From Earliella scabrosa (lineage: Eukaryota > Basidiomycota > Agaricomycetes > Polyporales > Polyporaceae): a stretch of 64,000 nt of DNA. The DNA lies in contig JABYQQ010000005.1 in assembly GCA_022605405.1 (NCBI GenBank), forward strand, positions 2,480,001 through 2,544,000, given 5' to 3'. The notes below the pieces were generated by a model. That model was not told the origin of the DNA, searched no databases, and worked only from the letters and a program-made list of their open reading frames with translations. A program made the position numbers and the translations under genes. This document shows positions 23,651-36,503 of the stretch, in pieces. The stretch's first letter is position 1; every line of letters begins with the position of its first letter.

Positions 23651-24213
23651 GCTCATGTGCTACATGAGCATCCCTTTCCTTGTTGAGGGGTGTGGTTAGG
23701 TGATTGACGGATGGTGTGTTTGGATCGTGGAGGATGGTAGGTGGAGGATGGGAGGAGGGTGGGTTATTGCGCTGTTGGAGGATCCCTCACCACGCGGGGA
23801 CGATTCGTTATTGATCTACTCCTGCTTTCACGACGTACGACATAGACTTCTCATGCCCGGCTACGTATCTCTTCGCGTTCTGTTTATCTCCTATTGGTTC
23901 TGCCCCTCGCCTAGTGCTTGTAGATACTAGCTGGTTCTGTATTGTATTACTCGTAGGTAGTGTTAGCTCTCTCCTCGCTGTGATCCGTAATGCATCACTT
24001 GCACATCTGACCCTACCGATTGCCATCCCACCAGCACCTCGATGGTTAAGCTGCTGACCACTTCGTCTGGTTCCAAGTCAAGGAACAGTATATGCCGGTT
24101 CAGGAGTTTCTTGCAAGGCTTAGAAGCAGGAGAAGATATTCGCGAGGTACAAGAAATGCTAGCACGTCCAGACAAACAGATCGCCCGCCCGCCGCATACA
24201 CCCCGGCCGTATA
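23651..24213. other. Gap between convergent genes
   Basis: Shared 3' regions. A GGAGGATGG-type purine repeat lies near 23735-23765. Nothing else was seen. Confidence 0.4.
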
Positions 24214-27200
24214 CTAGGTAGCCACGCGGCCGCCCTTTTTCTCCACCCTCCATTCCTTGAAGATGCCGTCTAGGCTCTTGTATATGAGATGATGTGGGAG
24301 GCTCCGGATGATTTCGCCAACGCGCTCCTCGGCCTCGGCCTTGCCCTTGTCTCCAGCAGCCGCCTTTGCATAGTCCACGGTGAGGCGGAAGATCGCGAGC
24401 ACGGCGAGCGAGACATGTGTCTGCTGTGCTCCATGTGCGGATCCCGGCGAAAGGGCAGAGAGCAGAGGGCCCGATATCGACGGCGGGGTGATCGGTGCGT
24501 TTTGGGTGAAGGTGGAGCGCTCGCCCCGGACGAGACGCAGCAGGATCTCGAGGATGTTGTCCGTCTCGACCATATGCGTGCGCAAGAAGCGCTGACGTTC
24601 GGTGGGCTGTCCGACGTTTGAGTTGGTGGCCCACGACTCCAGTAACGTCCAAATCGTCGGAGCCTACGGGAAGGCGGATCAGCTTCATCGTTGAGATCAA
24701 GGGTGAACAAGTCGCATACCGGATCGGGGTCAACCACTTCTACCCTCTTCTCCCAGCCATGGGCGGCGTCGCCGGCTACCCAGAACATCCGACCGAACTC
24801 GCTCCTGAGCCACTCCTGGACGTCGCCGGTCTTGACCCAACGGGCTTCAGAGAGCGGCTTCTCCTTATCGAGATACAGCACAAGCTGGACCTCGGTTGGA
24901 ATCGTGGCTTTCCAGAGGGGGGGAACAGTAGGGTCGTTGTCCAGCTGCTCGTCAAGTTCGAGGGACACGTAGGTGCTCTCTTCGGAGCACCCTTCCATCT
25001 GCATACGGACTTGTCAGTCTCATTGAGTAGCACAAAAAACAAAGGACGATACTCACCGCGATTCCCTTGAATCCACCGCGCTCGTCGGCCATGAGAGAGA
25101 CAGTGACTTCAATACGGCCTTCAGCCCTGAAGACTTTCAACTTAGGCACGACCTCCGCGTCAATGACGAGCCTCCTCGTGGCTCCTGCATACGACACAGA
25201 AAGACGATTCGCGGAGGGGATCTTCTCTCCAAGAACATTGGTAGCAACGGCCGCGTCGGGGGGAGGACCCTCGCCCCCGTACGCACTCCCCTCTCCAAAC
25301 TCGGTGGCAGGCTGCGTCGCCTCGTAATCCTGATGCTCGGTACCCTCACCGCCTTCGATGACGGTAGACGCATAGGGGGAGTTTTGAGCATACTCTTGGT
25401 TCAAATCCGGGACAGTGGAAGCAATGGAATCCATCGCCTGCAGGGGCGCGACACCAGAGCGCGGAGCAGGCTCCGAGGAATCAGCGTTGGGCGCCGCGCT
25501 CTGCGAGGAGGGATCTGCGGGAGCCGAGGAGGTATCTGCTGAAGGAACAATCTCTCCTGGCGGATGCACAGGAGGAGTAGAGGATATGGTCTCTTGTGAG
25601 TTCTGATTCGAGGTACCCTGCGAACCAGCGCCGCCTTCGGAGTGCTCCTGAGAGCCTGAAGGCGCGTCGGCATGGCCGTTGCCATTGACCAGAGGATGTT
25701 CGGTGTGATCATGTGGCCCGTTAGCACTGTAGCTCGTGTAGTGCTCGTCATCAGGGCCCACATCGGAGCCCTGCGCATCCTCGTCGCCCATTGTGTTTTC
25801 ACCGTCGTGTCCATCCCCTTGCATATACTCATTGCCTTCAAATGATAAAAGAGCCAAATCAGTGGTGCGAACGAGGGTGTGTGAATGATCTCATCCACAC
25901 ATGCGCAGTCTCAATGAGGATGGACGGACGCTTACCATAATCTCCACTAGGCTCGCCATCCAGGAAGTGCTCGACTTCGCTGACATGCATCTCTACGCCG
26001 TCCCCGTCCTCTTCGCCAATGGCAGCCATCAACCAATCGCCCTCGCTCGTCGTTTCAGCGACGCTCGGGGCTACGCTGTCGCGGCCAATCCCATCATAGT
26101 CTCCGCCACCATCGAGACCTGGCGGGGGTGGGGGAGCTCCCCGACCCTCCTCGTAGTCGCCATCATCATCCTCCAGCTTCTTGCGCTTGCCTTTGCGCGC
26201 ATTGGGAACAGATGAGCCATAGCTAGACTGAGAGATGGGATGCGCGTCATCAGGAGAAACGGGAGTGTGAAAGTACATCCGGACGCGTGAGGGAGGCGGA
26301 GGAATCAAAGCCTCGAGCTCCGCCTTCACGGCCGACGCATCAGGAACAGGAGCAGGAGCAGGAGTAGAAACCGCAGCCACGGCGTCCGCGCCAGTGCTGG
26401 CACCCTCAGCAGTCGCTGTAGGGGCTCCATCAGATGGCTGGACGGCCGGAGGCGCGTCATTGGGAGCGGGAGTCGTGCTGGGTTCGTCTTTGACTGCAGG
26501 AGCGACAGCCTCGGGCAATACGCCCCAAACCCAATTCAGATCGGGGATCTTGAGCCCCACGATCTTAAAGTCTGTCAGCGTCCGCTTATTCTCGTCCCTC
26601 TTACCAGTCGTGAAGCTGCCAGACGCGGTGCTGACGTTGTCACGACCGCTCGTAGAACCAGAATCATGTCGGCCTCCCCGGTTCGAATGGCTGTAGCCGC
26701 GACCACGGACGGAGGAATGCGGCTGGTTCTGGTGGTGATTGTGGTGGTAGTTCTGCTGCTGATGCGACTGGTGTTGCGGGTTGTAGGAGTAGCCCTGATT
26801 GTTGAACGAACCTCCACCGCGCCGGTTATCCCGGTTGCTGTACCCACGATTCGAGGGTTGACCACGGAAGCTACCACCGCTCTGGTTGCTGCCGCCGCGT
26901 CCACCCATGTTGTTGTAGCTGCCACCACCACGGCCGCGATTGTTGCCCCTATTCATGCTCATTGACCCGCCGCGGCCACGCGCAGACATATTCCCTCCGC
27001 GATTGTTCTGATAGCCACCGCGACCACCAGATTGAGGACCTCCACCTCGTGGATATTGTCCTATAGGAGGGCCCTGACCATACCCGCCTGGTTGCTGCAT
27101 AGGCGGCGGCGGCGGTGGGGCCTGGAACTGGGGCGGAGGTGGAGGGGGTACGCGATGCTGATTGGGGCCATCGAAGCGTGGACGCTTCGCGGGAGGAAAC

Positions 27201-27778
27201 TGCTGAGGAGAAGCATGGTGTACACTATGCTGTCGGTTTTGGCGATGCTGCTGTTGTTGGGGGAAGTACTGCTGGGGTTGTTGGAATGGCTGAAGCGCAC
27301 CCTGCTGGAAGGGAACCGGAGGAACAGCCTGGGGTACACCTGGGGCAGCAGGGGCCGGGGGCACGTAGGGCTGTTGATACGCTCCTGCCTGGGGCTGGTA
27401 GGGACTGTACTGGGCCTGTGGCTGCGGGGGTGGGGGCGGGGGCTGGACGACAGGAGGGGGAGGTTGGTAGTGCTGCTGAGGCTGTTGCGTTTGCTGCCGC
27501 TGCTGCTGTTGCCAGTTGGGACCATACCCGTAGTTGGCGTACAGTTGCGCTTGGTCAGCGGGGCGGGCCGCAACAGCAGCTGTCGCTGCCTGTTGAGCGG
27601 ATTGTGACGCGTTCCACTGCGCACCGTACGCGCCAGCTGCCCCTGCTTGTGGTTGCGCAGCAGCAATAGCGGCCCAATAGGCAGAGTAGTCGTGTTGCGC
27701 GGGTTGAGGAGGGGGCGGACCTGGAGGAAGAGGAGGCTGAGGAGTGTACGCTGCTGTCGCGAAAGGGTTCTTGTTCAT
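24214..27778 (-). CDS. Large RGG/Gln-rich RNA-binding-like protein with unknown conserved C-terminus
   Basis: Exons 27778-25936, 25835-25057, 24998-24720 and 24663-24214 give 1116 aa. Residues 1-210 are Pro/Gln/Ala/Tyr-rich and prion-like. Residues about 230-390 form an RGG/Asn/Gly-rich region with many R-G-G repeats. Then come KRTLTDFKIVGLKIPDLNWV and a YFHTPVSPDDAHPI motif, an acidic stretch and a basic KGKRKKLEDDD. The folded C-terminal part (about 780-1116) contains SVSYAGATRRLVIDAEVVPK and ends in helices (LEILLRLVRGERS; IFKEWRVEKKGG). The layout suggests an RNP-granule or RNA-regulatory protein. I recognise no named family for the C-terminal domain. Confidence 0.75.
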
Positions 27779-28140
27779 TGTCGGGGGCGTCGTCTATGAG
27801 CACAGCGATTTAGGATATAAGAGAGACAGAGAGACGAGGAGTGCGAGCCAATACGAGGGAATACAATAGAAGGCTTTTCGTCCGACGTGGGTGGTGACGG
27901 GAGCAAGCACAACAGGCCAAATCGCGCACCCGCCCGACGTATGTAGTGACTGCCCGCGTTGTCACGTAAGAGGCTTGAAGTAACGCCGCCGAGTCACATC
28001 GCTACTTGGTCTAGCTCCTCCATCCTGCTTTGCATACACACTCCTACAGAGTAATCACAATGATATGACATGCAGTGGATAGAACGCGCGGTACAACATG
28101 ATAGCAGATCTAGAGTAACTAGGGAGACAAAGGGTCACCA
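27779..28140. other. Gap between tandem minus-strand genes
   Basis: 362 bp: promoter of the RGG protein gene and 3' end of KRR1. No further feature was recognised. Confidence 0.4.
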
Positions 28141-29734
<1,594 letters not shown>

Positions 29735-29947
29735 CTTCCAAAACAGATAGTCGAGCAAGCAGGAGTGGTCACGGTGCCTGAAGAGCGTGCAAGTTGGTGG
29801 CCGTTGAGGGCAAGTGGAGGGAACAGTCTTCCGGCCGCGGGCCGCTCTACCAAAATTCGCGTCTAGACGCCCAGACGCGTAGGCGCCAAATATACAACGC
29901 CACGGTCGCGTCGCGCTCTGTACTTGTCCTCCGCCACCCTAACCACC

Positions 29948-31239
29948 ATGGATGTTTCGCCTTTCGACTCCTCTTCCTCCGTCACTATACTTCCGTACGA
30001 CGACCCAGTATTGACCGAGGACATCTCCGCGGCCTCAGGACCCAGCGACAATGGTCGTTCTCTAGTAGACCGCATCGGTAACACGAAGGTCTACCTTCTC
30101 TCTGAAGCTTCGAAGTCGCGAGGCGGAAAGGTGCGCTCGGAACACATATACGATCGCTAGTACGATACCTCTGATGCGGTGGACTGCTATTCCTGCTTGT
30201 TCTCGAACTCCAATGTGCACCATCGACTTCCCCTGGATAGCGCCGACGGGAGGAAGTGGACGACGAGGACGCATCGGGAGATGTAGACATGGACGAGACA
30301 GGTGTGAGAGGGCTACTGCTCTCATTCCATGCCGTTGTGCTCAAACTAGGACTAGAATCTCCGTACAGAGAGAACGCTATCCTCCTTCACGGCTCCCCCA
30401 TCTCCCACCTCCCCACTTCCAACATCTTTGCGTATGCCACCCACTTCGACGCACACCCTCTGGGTCTCGAGTGGATAGACGACACCACATGTGTCCTCGT
30501 CTTCGAATCAAAAGCAGACGCGCGCACCGCCTTTCGGACCCTGCAAAAGTCTCTTGCCGAGGAACCCTCCCTTGAAGACAGCACCGTCACCGCCAAACCC
30601 ATTCCTATTGCGATATGGCCTGCTGAGGACCGCATCAATGCGACTTTGGGGAAGAGCGAAGGCTTGAAGGGCATCTTACGGATGCGATGGGCGAGGGTGG
30701 ATGACGTCAAGAAGCGCGGGGCGAAGAAGGAGAGCGAGTTCTACAAGAAGTACGGACAAAACGCTGGGAAGACGTTCGAAGAAGGACCCCCACCAGTGAA
30801 GCGTCGCCGACCGGAGGGTACCGTCTCGGAGGCGGCGGAGAGGGCTAAGCTGGATGAGGAGCTGGACAACTTCCTCGCCGAGGACGAGGACGCGCGACCG
30901 CCGTCTCCGCCGTCGAAGATGCGGTCCGACTATATCGGAGGAGACGGACGGACGTTGCTGGAGCGTACTTCTGCCATTCGTGCGCATCCAACTACACTCG
31001 CATCACGCATAATGGCGGAGCTTCCTCGTCGTGCGACGCGCTCCAGAGGAGATGGAGGAGGAAGGACATGGGACGATGGGAAGTTCCCAATTGACCCAGA
31101 CGACAGACTGACTGAGCGTCGTTCAAGAGGTGGGAGAGCCGGGAGGGATAGAGCTCGAGGGAAACGGTCACCGCGACCAAGAGCAACACAGGAAGACCTC
31201 GATGCGGAATTGGATGCTTTCTTGAACGCAAAGGATTGA
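29948..31239 (+). CDS. Nuclear cap-binding protein subunit 3 (NCBP3)-like protein
   Basis: Exon 29948-30130, intron to 30240, then coding from 30241 to 31239. A further 54-nt GT-AG intron at 30301-30354 is possible; it is in frame, giving 393 aa unspliced or 375 spliced. An RRM-like part (HLPTSNIFAYATHF, then PLGLEWIDDTTCVLVFESKA) and the basic block RMRWARVDDVKKRGAKKESE match NCBP3, which binds capped mRNA and links to export. The C-terminus (QEDLDAELDAFLNAKD) resembles the UAP56-binding motif of FOP/Yra1-type export factors. A Ser/Arg/Gly-rich segment precedes it. The start lies 213 bp from the divergent KRR1 start. Confidence 0.75.
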
Positions 31240-31469
31240 TCTTTTGCTTACCTATCGCCATTCACAATCATGTTGTACACTCAGCACTGGATGTAACGTA
31301 GACACGCTGTGTATTATTGTAATAGCCAACAATCCTCGCTCTGCCACACTGCTCGATAGCAGCTATGCATTGATAGGATGTAATGGAGTCAGGAATTCGC
31401 ACAATGGTAATTTCGAGACGTACAGCGTGCCCGTGCTCGTCCGAGCGTACCAACAGCTGGCGTGCAAGC

Positions 31470-31927
31470 CTACTTCGGTGCTATGGTCTTCAGCTACAAG
31501 ACGAGAGCAAGGGTGCGTTAAGCTCAGGATGTGTTGTAAGGTCTTCGCAACGCACCTGCAGCCCATGAATTCCCTGAATTTCCTCCTTCAAGGTTTGGTT
31601 GACTAGCCGCTGTTGTTTCACCAAGGGCAGACCCTTGAAGGCATCGCTAGCGATGATGATGTTATAGAAGGTCCCGCATCCGCCTGAGAGCATATGCACA
31701 GTCAGCCAAATAGCGACAAGGTCTACAGCAAGCACGACCGTACCAGAAACGTCCTGCACCTGCAGCTCCGTCGGGCTGAACGTCTCCGTAAGCTTCTGGT
31801 AAATGACCTTCTCCCCCTCCGTCTCGAAGTTGGCCTGCGTCGCGGCGTACCACCGCGCAAACGCAGTCGAGGGGGTCGCGACCAATGACGGCCGCGCTAT
31901 TCGTCGTGCAAGCGCGAGAGAGAGCAT
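31470..31927 (-). CDS. BOL3: Mitochondrial BolA-family protein (BOL3/BOLA3-like)
   Basis: Exons 31927-31744, 31683-31556 and 31493-31470 give 111 aa. A basic presequence (MLSLALARRIARPSLVATPS, then FARWYAA) is followed by a BolA fold: EGEKVIYQKLTETFSPTELQ, VSGGCGTFYNI, KQQRLVNQTLKEEI and the HGLQ motif. Cys in SGGCG and His in HGL are the usual metal ligands of BOLA3, which with glutaredoxin passes Fe-S clusters to mitochondrial targets such as lipoyl synthase. The last 8 codons (LKTIAPK and stop) sit in a separate exon of 24 nt. Confidence 0.88.
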
Positions 31928-32159
31928 GAAGCGGGGATCTGGAACGCAGCTGGATCGCGTCCAAGATGTGTGCGGACAAGTTCAGACGCGCGCACGCGAT
32001 CCAGGCCGACGCGTCCAACTCGGCGGCTCCGTGCGCTCTCGACGGTCCCGGTCTCGCCCACCGGCATGCATGGTTGAGTGCTCCTGACGTCGACACACGA
32101 CCCCCAACGCTACTCACTGCTCTCATTGCGACACGCACAGGTCGACGAGGATAACCGGG
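31928..32159. promoter_or_regulatory. Bidirectional promoter BOL3 / COX15
   Basis: Only 232 bp separate two divergent start codons of mitochondrial-protein genes, so both must use this segment. No clear TATA or CCAAT motif was noted. Confidence 0.5.
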
Positions 32160-33856
32160 ATGTTCTCGCTATGCGCGCGAGGCGTAGCCCTTGAGTGCCG
32201 CCGTGCTACGCTCGCGAGCCTCCCGCGTCAAGGCTTTGGCTCAGGGCCTCTTCGTTTCTTGCACCAGACAACCCCAAAGCTCTCGCCGTTCGCTCCCCTT
32301 GCTCGTAGCAATCCGTCAAGATGGGCTCACGCCCAACTCAAGAAGCCTGCGCTCTGGAGTCCGAGCAGGAACCTAACATTCCGAGCTGCTGCGCCGCGCC
32401 GTACATTCGACCCGCGGTTCTTCTCCTCAAATGCCGCAGAGATCCCCGCGAACGAGCTCCCGGTGCTGTCTCCTCCATCGGTCGGAGGGTGGCTGCTGGG
32501 ATCTGCGGCCCTCGTCTTTGCCGTCATCGTGGTCGGAGGGGTCACCCGTCTGACGGAGTCCGGTCTCAGCATAACGGAATGGAAACCTATCGCCGGTATG
32601 ATCCCTCCTCTGACCCAAGCGGACTGGAACGAGGAGTTTGAGAAGTACAAGGCGACACCCGAGTTCAAGCTGTATGTTCTCTGCATCTACTTTCTCCGTT
32701 TGCCCCTGCTCAGCGTCCCCTGTATGCATGCAGACTGAACCATTCCATCACCCTGGACGAGTTCAAGAACATCTTCTACATGGAATGGGGCCATCGCGTC
32801 CTCGGTCGCATCATCGGCATCGGCTTCGTCGTCCCCCTAGCCTACTTCGCCCTCCGCAAACGGCTCACCGCTTCGCTCCCCCGGAACCTCGTCGGCATGG
32901 CGCTCCTCATCGGCGCCCAGGGTGCACTGGGATGGTACATGGTCAAGTCTGGACTTGAAGACTCACTTCTGGAGACCCCCGGAGCTGTCCCACGCGTGTC
33001 TCAGTACCGGCTCGCGGCTCACCTGGGCACGGCATTTGTCCTGTATGCGGGCATGTTCGGCACTGGGCTGTCTGCGATCATGGACTGGCGGTTCGCGAAG
33101 AAGGGCATCTGGAGCGGCCTGAAGGACGGGAGCCAGTGGAAGGAGATCCTGGCCAACCCCCACATCCGCCGGTTCGCGAGGAACGCGAAGGGCCTCAGCG
33201 CGCTGGTGTTCCTGACTGCACTGTCTGGTATGTCAGAGCTACGACCGGGTCATGCCTTCGATCTGACACTTGACACAGGCGCATTCGTCGCGGGCCTTGA
33301 TGCGGGCCTCTTGTACAACGAGTTCCCGCTCATGGGTGGCCGCATCGCCCCGCCGGCAGATGAGCTCTTCGACCCTGCGTACGCAAAGAGCCCCGACCGG
33401 TCGGACATCTGGTGGCGCAACATCTTCGAGAACCCCACCACCGTCCAGTTCAACCACAGATGTCTGGTGCGTCGATGCCAAACAGGCTGTCTCGGGCACG
33501 CACAGTACAAGGGCTGACCGCTGCACTCCCCACCCCCCTTCTTCCAGGCGATCACGACGTATTGCGCAACTGCGGCACTGTACGCATCGACGTTCAACCC
33601 TGCGCTGCGCGCGGTCCTGCCTCCCCTCGCGAAGCGCATGGCCACGTCTGCATTCGCGATGGCCAACCTCCAGGTCCTGCTCGGGATCTCCACGCTCCTG
33701 TATCTGGTCCCGATCCCACTTGCGGCTGCACACCAGGCGGGCAGTGTGATGCTGCTGACGACCGTTATCCATCTGCTCGTATCTCTGCGGAGACCAGGGC
33801 AAGCCGCGAGGGCGTGGCGGCAGGCGTTGCAGAATGCGAAAAGGACGAATCACTAG
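32160..33856 (+). CDS. COX15: Haem A synthase
   Basis: Exons 32160-32671, 32734-33227, 33279-33466 and 33548-33856 give 500 aa. A long presequence (to about residue 95) precedes a COX15/CtaA membrane core with eight helices. Signatures: [55 protein letters not shown] and the late AAHQAGS. The four haem-ligand histidines lie in GHR, AAH, NHR and AAH. It oxidises haem O to haem A in the inner membrane for cytochrome oxidase. Confidence 0.95.
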
Positions 33857-34071
33857 CAGCGTCACTTAACCTGCTGGTTTTGGAGGGATTACCTGTAGAG
33901 CTACATATAATACTCGCTGTATTTGCTTTCGACATATCGCTAGTCACCTCAACTCAGAGTCATACACCAGATCCATGCCTGATGAGAGATTGTGCAGAGA
34001 AGAGCAGGAAGTGCAACCGTCAGAGCTAGTTTTACATGCTATGTATGTCTGTCTGTTCGTACAACGTACGT

Positions 34072-35176
34072 TCACTCGCCCATCTGAACATCCTCGTCGC
34101 CCGCTCCCGCTGCCGGCGCGCCTGCAGCAGGCGGTGGTGCCGGCGCGGCCTCGCCAGTGTCCTTCGGGATCATGCTCCGGAGGTAGCCCTCGATGGACTC
34201 ACCCTCGAGGATGCGGAAGTTGCCCTCGGGCGAGACGTCGGCCTCTTCCGCACCGGCAGGGCCGATGATGCCAATGGAGGTGTTGTTGATGGTGAGCTCC
34301 TTGTCCTGCTGCAGGGTCTCGCGCAGTGCGTGCAGACCATGGCGGATCAGCTCCTCCAATGTGCCTGTGCGATCGGAGGGTGAGTGTCGGATGGCAGGGC
34401 CCGAAGACAAAGAGCATACGTACAGTCCATGAAGCTCTCGTAGTGCTTCTCGAGGTACGTCTTTGCGCTCTGTGACCGTGCGCCGATGGACATGGCGTAG
34501 TATTCGTACGAGTTGCCCGATGGAGAGAATTCGTAGAGGTGGGGGCCCTGTTTGTCCTGGCCGATCACGAGGAGACCGACACCGTATGGACGGCGACCGT
34601 ACTCTTGAGTGTTCACTTGCGCCTCTGTCCGCATGCTGTGAGTGATAGACCCATAGAATTGGAAGTAAGGACCTACTATCGGCAATCGCACCCACAAGCC
34701 GGTTTACGGGGGCAGGGCGGTTGAAGAGCATGCGGGAAGACATGGCTTGTTGCCTCATGAAGTTGCTACACGGCCCAATTGCAGCAATGACAGACGACCG
34801 AAGTCAAGTGTACGCACCTCAGCACACGCGCGTCGGAGGTCAGACCAGCAATCGCAATGCCGACATGGTCATCTATTCGGTACATCTTCTGCTGATACGA
34901 GGCAAGCTCTCCAAACGAACGCTAGCATATGCACGCGTCAGCAGACACTCAATCGTTCGCAATGGTCCGTTACGCACCTTGAGAGCGAGAAGAATCGCAT
35001 GCGTCTTGGATCGCAAGCCCACCGCCGCCGATCCCTGCTTCACGGCCTCCAGAGCATATTCGACCTGGTGGAGACGCCCCTGGGGCGAGAAGACGGTGTT
35101 ATCGGAGTCGTAGGTGTTCCTGAACTATGTCTGCGCGTGAATATCGACTTCCAGGGCGTCGCTGAGAACATACCAT
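34072..35176 (-). CDS. PRE5: 20S proteasome alpha6 subunit (PSMA1/Pre5)
   Basis: Exons 35176-35174 (ATG alone), 35124-34978, 34921-34818, 34765-34673, 34635-34424 and 34364-34072 give 283 aa. The alpha-type N-terminal signature [20 protein letters not shown] and the strand blocks [20 protein letters not shown] and [16 protein letters not shown] identify PSMA1. The C-terminus is extended by an Ala/Pro-rich, acidic tail ([20 protein letters not shown]). The start codon is a separate exon followed directly by GTATGT. The donor of the fourth exon (GTCCTT) is weak, but it alone keeps the frame. Confidence 0.93.
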
Positions 35177-36345
35177 GGCGGAGGAGGAGGAGGCGTAAGT
35201 GCAAAAGGTATGGAAGCGCTGGGCGTGTACTGAAGGTGACGCGTCGCGGGCGACGCGCACGACTGCCTTTCCTGGAATGGTACAGGTGGTTCGGGAGGCG
35301 CTCACAACTTGCAAGTGACCACCTCCGACATACGAACCGCAACGCACGGATCCGTAGGCCCCGCGCCGCTCTGGGATACAGGGAGGTGCCTTTACCAGTT
35401 GCTTAGGACGTGCAGTACTCGCATGACTAGCTACGGTAAGTTGTTCTGCGAAGTGATTGCTATGCGCACATAGTGTGTGTGCTTACTCTGCCAGCAGGAT
35501 AGGCCGCGGTTACAAACTGGCTTACTTCCGGCCAGGACGTCCATCAATGTGCGTCATGATATATGAAGTTTCCACCGGTGGTCTAGATGCATCTCTGCGG
35601 AGTCCATCCCCTGTGCAGCCTGCTCCTGCACTGACAGGGCAAATGCTAGTAGGCTCCAGCTGAACGTCTTGGACACGGACTCGCCGTCTTTCGCTACCAT
35701 CCGACGCTTCTCGATGCAAATCTGCGGAAGAATGCTCTCTCAATGGCGGCCAGACCGCCGCCGTGAGGCTCCTTTCGCTGATGTCACAGGCACTCCCTCG
35801 TCGACGCGGGCAATCCCACTGTCGTCATTGGCGGCGAGCAGTTATAAGGGGGCCAGCTCCAGGCTTCTATGCCTCTTCCGTCTGCACCTCGAAACCTACC
35901 TTCCTCGTCCCCCAATCTTCTCAGGCGTTCGAACGACGGTTCGTCTCGTCGCCGCTCACAGCCCTGGGCTACAGTGAGTATCATCTATACGCTAACATTG
36001 ACATACTGAGCCTACATGACATTCAAGTTTGTCTAGCGCGCTGCGGCAGAATGCCACACCGTCGTCAGGTTCTGGAGGGCGGTACGGAATAGAACTGGAG
36101 ACGGATGAAATCCATACGTCGGCGCATGGGTTCGAGCGGTGCGTCTCTCCACAACCCTACCTGTCTTCTGGCCTCTCTGTAGCCGGCCTAGGAACGCCAC
36201 TGAGCGACCCATGACCATGTTATTAGTACGCAACTGACCGACGTCGCACCGTCCCTAGTTAACTATTAGAGTTTGTGTCCCGCAGTCCGCTTCAACGGGA
36301 CCGGTTCAACCGCTCGCGCTGTGGTCGCATGCGATTCGTGATGTA

Positions 36346-36503
36346 CAGTCATCCCCCGTTCAATGGGTCACCCCGGTCGATGGGTCACCTGCCTTATAGG
36401 GCAACTTTTTGGCGGGAGGTGGCACCAGAACGCCAACAAAGCGCTCAGCTGTGGTGCGAGGCGACCCACTGAGCGGGGTGACCCATCGAGCGGGGGAAGA
36501 CTG
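36346..36503. mobile_element. 158-bp MITE with Tc1/mariner-like ends and TA duplication
   Basis: Ends CAGTCATCCCCCG on the left and, inverted, CAGTCTTCCCCCG on the right. The arms match over about 47 bp with few changes and include repeated TCRATGGGTCACC units. The element is flanked by TA on both sides (36344-36345 and 36504-36505). A CAGT start with a TA target duplication is characteristic of Tc1/mariner elements. It has no coding capacity. Confidence 0.7.

Noticed and set aside
35763..36092. Possible mitochondrial protein gene near 35.8-36.2 kb
   Set aside because: Several frames are open but none gives a family-like protein or consistent splice phases; a TATA-like motif alone is not enough.
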